Assembly: GCA_947482345.1 (NCBI GenBank)
Contig: CANKJN010000009.1
Span: forward strand, 1-37,827
Origin: Spartobacteria bacterium
GTDB lineage: Bacteria > Verrucomicrobiota > Verrucomicrobiia > Chthoniobacterales > UBA6821
Direction: 5' to 3'
DNA: 37,827 bases
Positions 28,022 through 37,827 of this stretch are shown here, in pieces. Below the pieces are notes generated by a model. The model saw only the letters and a program-made list of their open reading frames with translations. It did not search any database and had not been told where the DNA came from. Positions within the stretch are counted from its first letter, which is position 1; every line of letters begins with the position of its first letter. Both the position numbers and the translations under genes were made by a program.

Positions 28022-28038
28022 GTGACTGAATCATTTCG

Positions 28039-28086
28039 CAAGAAACTCGTTTCTTGACGGCACTTGCCTCCCGGCAAGCGGTGCCG
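28039..28086 (+). other. two adjacent hairpins downstream of the CoaB-like gene (possible termination region)
   Basis: caagaaac-tc-gtttcttg (28039-28056) and cggcac ttgcc tccc ggcaa gcg gtgccg (28058-28086). Confidence 0.5.
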
Positions 28087-28090
28087 CCCT

Positions 28091-28252
28091 TATACCATTT
28101 CCATGATTAGTCTGGTGGAATTAGCGAAGGGATTTTGGTGATGGGCTAGGCGGAAGACCAAGGGCTATCTGAAGATAACCCGAGGAATGACAACAACGCC
28201 CATCGCCGAAAGAACCAGCTGATTTCACCGGAATAAGAGTGGAGATGGTATT
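28091..28252. repeat. ~160-bp imperfect palindrome (MITE-like or structured RNA)
   Basis: taccatttccatgattagtctggtggaattagc versus reverse complement of the 3' end, taccatctccactcttattccggtgaaatcagc (26/33 matches); inner ggtgatgggc/gcccatcgcc; apex gggctatctgaagataaccc. Confidence 0.8.
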
Positions 28253-28347
28253 ACAGGGCTGCGACTTCGTCGCAGTCTTACGCGCGCTTTCCCACGCGCT
28301 TGTTTCTCCTTCTCCTGCAGGCAGCATCTCTTTAGAGTGGAGGCTTC

Positions 28348-31555
<3,208 letters not shown>

Positions 31556-31567
31556 AAGGCTGAACTG

Positions 31568-31921
31568 ATGTCAGGTAACCGCATCCACACGACCAACTCG
31601 GCCAACACGCGCCGCGCTCAGGCAAATTACCTGCCTGTGGCGATGCGTGTGATGTGGGCGTTGATCGTGGGAAGCGCCTTGCTGACCCTTGGATTCACCT
31701 TCTACCCGGAGTGGATCCGCCTCTCCGACATGAAGCGTGACGTCGCGGAGCAGAAAACCCGTCTCGCCGAACTCCGCAAGACCGCCACGGATCGTGAACT
31801 CGAGGTCAAACTGCTCCAGACCGACCGCGAGTACCTCGAGATGATCGCCCGCGACAAGCTCGACCTCATGAAGGACGGCGAGACCATCTTCAGGCTCGGG
31901 AACAGTCATCATAAGTCCTGA
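31568..31921 (+). CDS. septum formation initiator family protein (FtsB/DivIC-like)
   Basis: Single TM then coiled coil (KRDVAEQKTRLAELRKTATDRELEVKLLQTDREYLEMIARDKLDLMKDGETIFRL); 13 bp after eno. Confidence 0.8.
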   Translation: MSGNRIHTTNSANTRRAQANYLPVAMRVMWALIVGSALLTLGFTFYPEWIRLSDMKRDVAEQKTRLAELRKTATDRELEVKLLQTDREYLEMIARDKLDLMKDGETIFRLGNSHHKS

Positions 31922-31982
31922 ACTGCAGTCGGCACAGCCGATATGGCGCGAGGATTTGAGGTGAGCCTTCCCTAGGGTCTAT

Positions 31983-32237
31983 TTAAGCCCCAACTCCGAA
32001 GTTGAAACTGATGTGATGGGGTAAGATGCTGGACGATTGGAGTAGCGGAGATTTTAAGTGGTCTATCGCCTGATCCAGGCGAGAATCGAGACCCCATGAC
32101 CGGGGGAAAGGGCTGGTGAGCCTGTACGTAGTACAGCCCATAAGGGCGAGACGAGCGGGCGCGAGCGAGGCAAATTTTTCTTTGCGGTAAATAGATATTG
32201 TAAAAATCACTCTACTCAACTTCGGAGTTCGGGTTAA
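31983..32237. repeat. ~255-bp structured element bounded by 22-23 bp inverted repeats
   Basis: ttaagccccaactccgaagttga (31983-32005) versus tcaacttcggagttcgggttaa (32216-32237); internal hairpins ggtctatcgcctg-atc-caggcgagaatcgagacc and ctgtac-gta-gtacag. Confidence 0.75.
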
Positions 32238-32319
32238 TGGCATTGAACAGATAGTATTTTAGCCCAAGGTGCGACTTCAGCTTGCCGGCTATCACCAGTT
32301 CGTATTATACGAGTCGTCT

Positions 32320-33012
32320 ATGAAGCGTCTCTTATCAGCTATCTTTTGCCTACTGATCGTGTTTGCGCGAATACTTCAGGGCGAAGAGTTCACCACACTT
32401 GATGGCGAGCATTACGCAGGAGCAACATTGAGGCGTGTGGAGCCTGATGGAGTCGTGATTGCCTACTCAGACGGCGTTAAAAAGCTCCAGTTTCAGAAAC
32501 TGCCTCCAGAAGTCTGCGCTAAATACGGCTACAATCCGGAAACTGAAGCGAGATATATCGCTCAGCGCCAGTCGAATGAAATCGCCACCTATCAGGCTTT
32601 GTTACCGGCGCCCCATAAAGAGCGCCCTCCACTTCAAAATAATGCCGATTCACAGCGCGCACTGATTTCCTCAATCCGTCGTCGGGTCGAAACAGCAACA
32701 TGGAATTGTAATATAATTAAAAACCGAATTAGCGCGACGGAAGCAGAACTTAGTTCCGGCGTTAGCGTCAGTGCCAAAGCACTTATATGGCAAGAACTGG
32801 AAAAGAAAAAATCTCAACTTATTACAGCGCAAAAACTATTAGCTGACGCTCAAGCTGAACTAGTTCCAAAACCCACACCAAAACCTACACCAACACCCAC
32901 ACCTAGCTACTTCGCGAGAGTGAAGCTGTGGATATCAAGTTTTCTCTCTCCTGCCCCCGCCTGCACTCCGACAATAGGAACTCCAACACCTTCCGATAAG
33001 AAGGTTCCGTAA
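32320..33012 (+). CDS. secreted protein of unknown function with Pro/Thr linker
   Basis: Signal peptide MKRLLSAIFCLLIVFARILQG; FTTLDGEHYAGATLRRVEPDGVVIAYSDGVKKLQFQKLPPEVCAKYGYNPE; PKPTPKPTPTPTPS. Confidence 0.75.
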   Translation: MKRLLSAIFCLLIVFARILQGEEFTTLDGEHYAGATLRRVEPDGVVIAYSDGVKKLQFQKLPPEVCAKYGYNPETEARYIAQRQSNEIATYQALLPAPHKERPPLQNNADSQRALISSIRRRVETATWNCNIIKNRISATEAELSSGVSVSAKALIWQELEKKKSQLITAQKLLADAQAELVPKPTPKPTPTPTPSYFARVKLWISSFLSPAPACTPTIGTPTPSDKKVP

Positions 33013-33152
33013 TCAGATCGCATGCATCTCCTTCCCTGTCTTGGCCGTCCCAGCCTTTGCTGCGAATCGGTTGCAACTGATTTACTACTGTGTCTACCAA
33101 CTTGAAACTGAGAGAAAGCCGAATAGAGGCACAGTTTACTGATTTGCAATAA

Positions 33153-34172
33153 TTACACACCCGTAGTTTTGGTGCTGAGAACCGAGACTTCCCTGCTGAT
33201 CAGTTCCCTTACTGCTGAGAATGCAAGATGCTTACTGGCGCGTTCCAAGGCAGAGTCGACCTGTTCGTTCCAGAACGTATCCTCGGTGATGAGGCGCGAG
33301 GCAACCTCGGAGGGATTCTCCGACGGAGCGCCAAACGCCAGGCGATCGACGGCCCCGTTCCCGCCGAGACACGGCATCCGGCAAAGAAGCGCATCACCCG
33401 CCACCTGTCCCGGAACCGCGCTGCCGTCCAACTGCAGGACGATCCGGTGTCGCGCCATCATCCGCAGATACTCCGGGTAGGGCATGCGCCCCTCGATGAT
33501 GCGCAGATCCACGGCCGGGCTCTGGAATCCCTCGAGCAGTTTCCTGCCGTGACGCCCCTCACTGTTCACGACGGTCATCGGGATCCGATGCCTGGCGGCA
33601 AGGGATACGGCAAGAGCCACTACGTGCCAGTGGTTGCGCGACGGGACGCGGAATTCGCGCGTGCCGACAAAGATCCCGGAACGCTCGGAAAGAGGGATGT
33701 TGAAATCCCACGCCTGATCCTCCATCGGATAGGGAGTCGGGGAGAAAAATCCGCCACGGCAACCGGCAGACCGGTAGAGGGAGACCAGTTCAGGGGTGCT
33801 GGAGAGGAAGCCATCAGCCGTGGTGGAGATCCGGCGGAAGAGTAATGCCCGTCCTGTGTCATTGAGAAAATCGGCGACCTGATGGGATCCCGATTCCTTC
33901 AGCGAGATCAGGGAGGTCACCCCCCGGGTCTTCAACTCCGCCAAGGTCTTCAGAACGGCTCGCAGATTACGCTTCCGAAGAAGTACGAGGGCGGCCCCGG
34001 TCGTCGTCGGGAGATCTCCGACACGCCGGAGAAATGACCCGGAATGACAGGCCGCATAGGCATGATAATTGACCGGCGGATGGCCGGCGTCACCCGGTGA
34101 ACCGGCCCCGGAGGAGAAGTGCCGGATGTCGTCGCGTCCCTCCGGGTTGATGACACAGAAGCCCGCCGTCAT
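33153..34172 (-). CDS. hypothetical protein, possibly GT-B glycosyltransferase-like
   Basis: 339-aa ORF with IFVGTREFRVPSRNHWHVVALAVSLAARHRIPMTVV...YPEYLRMMARHRIVLQLDGSAVPGQVAGDALLCRMPCLGGNG; overlaps the mazG stop. Confidence 0.6.
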   Translation of the reverse strand: MTAGFCVINPEGRDDIRHFSSGAGSPGDAGHPPVNYHAYAACHSGSFLRRVGDLPTTTGAALVLLRKRNLRAVLKTLAELKTRGVTSLISLKESGSHQVADFLNDTGRALLFRRISTTADGFLSSTPELVSLYRSAGCRGGFFSPTPYPMEDQAWDFNIPLSERSGIFVGTREFRVPSRNHWHVVALAVSLAARHRIPMTVVNSEGRHGRKLLEGFQSPAVDLRIIEGRMPYPEYLRMMARHRIVLQLDGSAVPGQVAGDALLCRMPCLGGNGAVDRLAFGAPSENPSEVASRLITEDTFWNEQVDSALERASKHLAFSAVRELISREVSVLSTKTTGV

Positions 34173-34999
34173 GATTGCTTCTCCCTCTTTTTGGCCTGCT
34201 CCCAGAGCGCATTCATCCGCTCCATGGGGAGATCGGCGAAGCTCTCCCCGGCGGGAACCTGACTCTCCATGTCACGGAAGCGGGTCTCGAACTTGCCGGT
34301 CGCGGCATGGAGTGCCGACTCCGCATCCAGCCCCAATGAACGGGCGAGATTAACCACGGCGAAGAGAAGGTCTCCCACCTCTTCCGCAAGCCTGGCTTTT
34401 GTTTCGGGATTGTTCCCTGCCTGGTGATACAGGGGGATCTCCGCCTCGACCTCGTCGATCTCTTCGCGGACTTTTGCCGCCACATCCTCGGGACACTCCC
34501 AGTCAAATCCCGCCTTCGCTGCTTTTTTCTGGATCTTCTGGGCGCGGACAAGCGCGGGAAATGCACGCGCCACACCATCAAGAAGCGACTCGGGGAGAGC
34601 TGCCCGGGTCATGCCGGCATTCTTTGCGGCGCGCTCCGCTTTCTTGATCTCCTCCCACTGGGTCAGGACCGCTTCACTGCTTGACGCGCCGGAATCACCA
34701 AAGACATGGGGGTGCCGACGCACCAGTTTCTCGGAGGCAACCAAGGCAATGCTCTCGAGGTTGAAGGAATTGCTCTCTGCGGCGATCTCCGCCTGCATGA
34801 GAATGTTGATGAGCAGATCGCCGAGCTCTTCCTCAAGATCTGGTGAGTGGTTGCGCTCGATCGCATCGGCCACTTCGTAGGCCTCTTCGAGGAGGGAAGG
34901 AGCCAGCGAACCGGATGTCTGCTCGCGATCCCAGGGACAACCGCCCGGAGCCCTCAGGCGCGCGATGATGCGACGGAGTTCCTCGACCGCGTGGTTCAT
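34169..34999 (-). CDS. mazG: nucleoside triphosphate pyrophosphohydrolase MazG
   Basis: RRIIARLRAPGGCPWDREQTSGSLAPSLLEEAYEVADAIE, EELGDLLINILMQAEIA, EEVGDLLFAVVNLARSLGLDAESAL. Confidence 0.95.
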   Translation of the reverse strand: MNHAVEELRRIIARLRAPGGCPWDREQTSGSLAPSLLEEAYEVADAIERNHSPDLEEELGDLLINILMQAEIAAESNSFNLESIALVASEKLVRRHPHVFGDSGASSSEAVLTQWEEIKKAERAAKNAGMTRAALPESLLDGVARAFPALVRAQKIQKKAAKAGFDWECPEDVAAKVREEIDEVEAEIPLYHQAGNNPETKARLAEEVGDLLFAVVNLARSLGLDAESALHAATGKFETRFRDMESQVPAGESFADLPMERMNALWEQAKKREKQS

Positions 35000-35019
35000 C
35001 GCATTCCCGGGTATGGGGT

Positions 35020-35931
35020 TCAGCGGTTGGATTCCCCGCCCCTCTGAAGGATGGCCCGGCGTGCCCGCTCGAGAGCGGCGCGCTCTGTAGCATCCAGACT
35101 TCCGATCCCGGTCCGACTGATTTTCTCAAGAAGGCGATCCATCTCCTGCTCCGGATCGGGAGCGGAAGCGGCGCTAGAGTTTTTTCCGCCTGATTGTTCC
35201 TTTGATTGGGTTGCTCCTGCAGTTGATGCGGAGAGCCCTCCGTTCATCACGGAAAAGCCGTGGCGCTTCCACTTCATTCCCGGAATCGACCAACTGAATC
35301 GATGTCCGAGCAACGGCTCCTCATACCCGGCCCGCCGCATCAGGAGGATGGCAAGAAGACTGGAACAAAGCAGCACGACAACCTCCGCAGGCTTGTGAGC
35401 GGCGAGCCTCTGGAGTGAGGAGATGGCAAGAAGGCCGAGGAACACCCATCGAGCCGCCACACCGAAAAAGAACTGGGCCCCCGGGTGCATCGCGACGAAA
35501 GCTGCGAAGATGGCGAAATTCACTTCCTGTGCCCCGGCAAAGGTCTGCGGGATTCCAGCATAGCCGAAGGCCTGAAGCAGCAGTGGTCCCAGAACGATCA
35601 GGCCCGCATAGAGAATGGCGAATCGCTTCCAACCCAGACCATTCTCCACCTCACGGCCGAAGTACCAGAGCATCAACATCTCGAAGAGGAACCAGACCGA
35701 GGGAACCGCCACGAAGGCATAGGTGACGATCCGCCAGATCTGGCCGTGCGCCACTGCACTGCTGTTATAAATCAGGAGATCGATCCAGCCGGCATGACCC
35801 GATGCCATCACCAGGGAGACGGCGATCATCGCGGCGCTGTGCAACGCAACCAGAAGGGTGATCAGGCGGACAGGAATCTCACCGAGATGAAATAGGGGTT
35901 CCTCCTCGCTGGCTCGGATGACGGCGGACAT
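35020..35931 (-). CDS. rhomboid-like membrane protein, apparently lacking the catalytic Ser motif
   Basis: Multi-TM; YNSSAVAHGQIWRIVTYAFV and WYFGREVENGLGWKRFAILY rhomboid-like; GAQEVNFAIFAAF where GxSG is expected. Confidence 0.7.
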   Translation of the reverse strand: MSAVIRASEEEPLFHLGEIPVRLITLLVALHSAAMIAVSLVMASGHAGWIDLLIYNSSAVAHGQIWRIVTYAFVAVPSVWFLFEMLMLWYFGREVENGLGWKRFAILYAGLIVLGPLLLQAFGYAGIPQTFAGAQEVNFAIFAAFVAMHPGAQFFFGVAARWVFLGLLAISSLQRLAAHKPAEVVVLLCSSLLAILLMRRAGYEEPLLGHRFSWSIPGMKWKRHGFSVMNGGLSASTAGATQSKEQSGGKNSSAASAPDPEQEMDRLLEKISRTGIGSLDATERAALERARRAILQRGGESNR

Positions 35932-35990
35932 GGTTAAAATCTAAAGGCGCTACCCGATGACAACAAGGTGGAAGCTGGACAAAGAACTAA

Positions 35991-36264
35991 GGAAGCGCTG
36001 ATTAAATCGCATAGAGGCCGTTGCGGAAAGAAATGGCCGCGGGCAAGGCGGCTTCGCGGGCGCATCCCCGCAGCGGGCTGTAACCGCGAAGCCAACAAAG
36101 CCCCCGGCCGGTTATCTCTGCAACCCGAAGGGCTGAAGCCATTTGTCGATTTTTGCGGCGTTGCTCGCTCGGGCGAGACCGCTGCGGGTATCGCCCAGCA
36201 CTCGCGCCTTCAAAAATCAGCAAATGGCATTCAGCGGCCTTCATGGGATTTAATCAGCGCTTCC
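35991..36264 (-). mobile_element. MITE copy 2 (inverted relative to copy 1), flanked by CTAA duplications (35987-35990, 36265-36268)
   Basis: Same termini and ~92% similar to 25101..25373 by manual alignment. Confidence 0.93.
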
Positions 36265-36711
36265 CTAACGAACATGGCGCGACACTTCTACCCGAAGTGC
36301 CTTGAGTGAGAGAAAAACGTCGACAAGCAGAAAGGCGACCGATCCCATAAGAACCAGAAGGTTCAGGAAGAAAGATATGACCAGAGCCATCTCCGCGTGC
36401 ATTCCCCCGAAACCCTTGAGAAAGAGCAGTAGGATCATGAGGCAGGAGAGGAAGATGCTCCCCACCAGCATACAGACTGAAGTCCGGAGAAAACCGGCTC
36501 GCCGGAGCAGGATGTGAAGTTGTTCGAGTTGTTCCTCCCGGCGAATTCCCTCTGCATGGTCCAATTCCTTCACGCAGACCCGGGAGCGGTCGATGGAGCG
36601 GGCAAGTCGGTTCGTGACCGAGAGCAGGAGCAGACCGACCCCGGAGATCAATACCGCAGGAGAAACCGAAAGCTGCATGAGCTTGGAAAACGACTCTACG
36701 TTGAAGGATTC
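36265..36711 (-). CDS. DUF2721-like membrane protein
   Basis: MESFNVESFSKLMQLSVSPAVLISGVGLLLLSVTNRLARSIDRSR...; TM hairpin; ORF 36265..36780 with start at MISRIHKS or MESFNVES. Confidence 0.7.
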   Translation of the reverse strand, partial: ESFNVESFSKLMQLSVSPAVLISGVGLLLLSVTNRLARSIDRSRVCVKELDHAEGIRREEQLEQLHILLRRAGFLRTSVCMLVGSIFLSCLMILLLFLKGFGGMHAEMALVISFFLNLLVLMGSVAFLLVDVFLSLKALRVEVSRHVR

Positions 36712-36751
36712 CATGGGAATGCTCTTATGAATTCGGGAAATCATGAAATAG

Positions 36752-36776
36752 CCAAGAACCAAAAAAGGACGGCCCC
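36752..36776. repeat. 25-bp direct repeat copy A (ccaagaaccaaaaaaggacggcccc)
   Basis: Identical to 37061..37085. Confidence 0.95.
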
Positions 36777-36884
36777 CCATTTTTCACGTTGGAAAACTCA
36801 TGAGAAAATAAAAAAACAGGATGTAACGGATGCGAAGCAACGGTCAGGCAAGCAAAACAGGGATAGAGATGCATGAAGGTTTTT

Positions 36885-37007
36885 ACAGGGATGAAGGGGA
36901 TAAAAGGGATGCACACCTCAAAGTCTTTGTCCCAAGGACTACCCGAGGCTGAGTTCAGGACTTCTGCCATGCCTTCTTACAATCCCGTTCATCCCCTTCA
37001 TCCCTGT
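36885..37007. repeat. 24-bp inverted repeat pair (acagggatgaaggggat[a/g]aa[a/c]ggg) with ~75-bp loop
   Basis: 36885-36908 versus reverse complement of 36984-37007, 22/24 matches. Confidence 0.9.
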
Positions 37008-37068
37008 GCCCAATCCTTTTACTGCGTCTCGTAGATTGCTCTCCCAGCAGCGCCGAAGAACCAAGAAC

Positions 37069-37113
37069 CAAAAAAGGACGGCCCCGATCGGATTTCTCCA
37101 ATCGGGGCCGTTA
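37069..37113 (-). terminator. Rho-independent terminator of the rRNA operon
   Basis: Minus strand: cggccccgattggagaaatccgatcggggccgtcctttttt, strong stem followed by a T-run immediately after 5S. Confidence 0.9.
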
Positions 37114-37115
37114 AA

Positions 37116-37232
37116 CCTGGCGACGTCCTACTCTCGCACAACCTATAGATGCACTACCATCGGGGCTGCAGCGTTTCACTTCCGTGTTCGGGATGGGAAC
37201 GGGTGGGTCCACCGCGCTATGATCACCAGAGG
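37116..37232 (-). rRNA. rrf: 5S ribosomal RNA
   Basis: Minus strand: ...tggtgatcatagcgcggtggacccacccgttcccatcccgaacacggaagtgaaacgctgcagccccgatggtag...gagagtaggacgtcgccagg. Confidence 0.96.
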
Positions 37233-37445
37233 ACGAAACCGATAAGAATACTCTTAGGATTTCGGGTCTCTGGAGACCCAGCATAGCCATTGTCGTTTGT
37301 CAGGTTTTCAAGGAACAACCGCCGATTGGGATCTTGCGATCACAACCATCGGAATTCACTGACATCTGCAGATAGTAGTAAAAAATACCAAACATTTATG
37401 AGTCTGAGTCATGAAGGATTTACTGCTTAAGGTAAATCCAAAATG

Positions 37446-37827
<382 letters not shown>

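Noticed and set aside
32285-32312. Possible sigma70-like promoter (ttgccg ... tattat) before the secreted protein gene
   Set aside because: Spacer of about 15 nt and weak consensus; cannot be supported without transcription data.
36885-37007. Possible CRISPR because of repeated gatgaagggg words
   Set aside because: Only two inverted degenerate copies, with no regular repeat-spacer structure and no cas genes in the window.
37006-37245. 79-aa ORF over the 5S region, and 37443..37631 / 37576..37767 over 23S
   Set aside because: Translations of rRNA genes.

Overview
This 37.8 kb window is chromosomal, GC-rich bacterial DNA, most likely Verrucomicrobiota/PVC. That placement is an inference from the oversized GreA and from a secreted 'LDG..Y / PDG / LP' protein type. 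Left part (about 0.2-18.3 kb, minus strand): a tightly packed carbohydrate-active cluster with GH78-like rhamnosidase, beta-helix protein, two beta-propeller-like proteins, ABC exporter-fold transporter, two GH94-type proteins, GH35/42-like galactosidase, GH29 fucosidase and a tandem metallo-beta-lactamase-fold protein. A truncated second copy of the fucosidase 5' end lies upstream. Middle and right: housekeeping and conserved genes, including lipA, gamma-class chorismate mutase-like, recR, degenerate class III cyclase, Ser/Thr kinase, RluA-type pseudouridine synthase, family-4 UDG, PlsC-like, hydrolase, CoaB-like, long GreA, enolase, FtsB/DivIC-like, MazG, rhomboid-like and DUF2721-like. The 5S gene and the 3' part of a 23S gene close the window on the minus strand. 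The most interesting non-coding signal is a ~273-bp MITE present twice in opposite orientation. It has IS5-like termini and 4-bp CTAA target duplications, and an internal 10-bp stem differs between the copies by three compensatory base-pair changes. One copy sits exactly on the stop codon of the DUF2721-like gene. Other structured intergenic elements include a ~160-bp near-palindrome before greA, an inverted-repeat-bounded element after the DivIC-like gene, and a CCTTCAG heptamer array.
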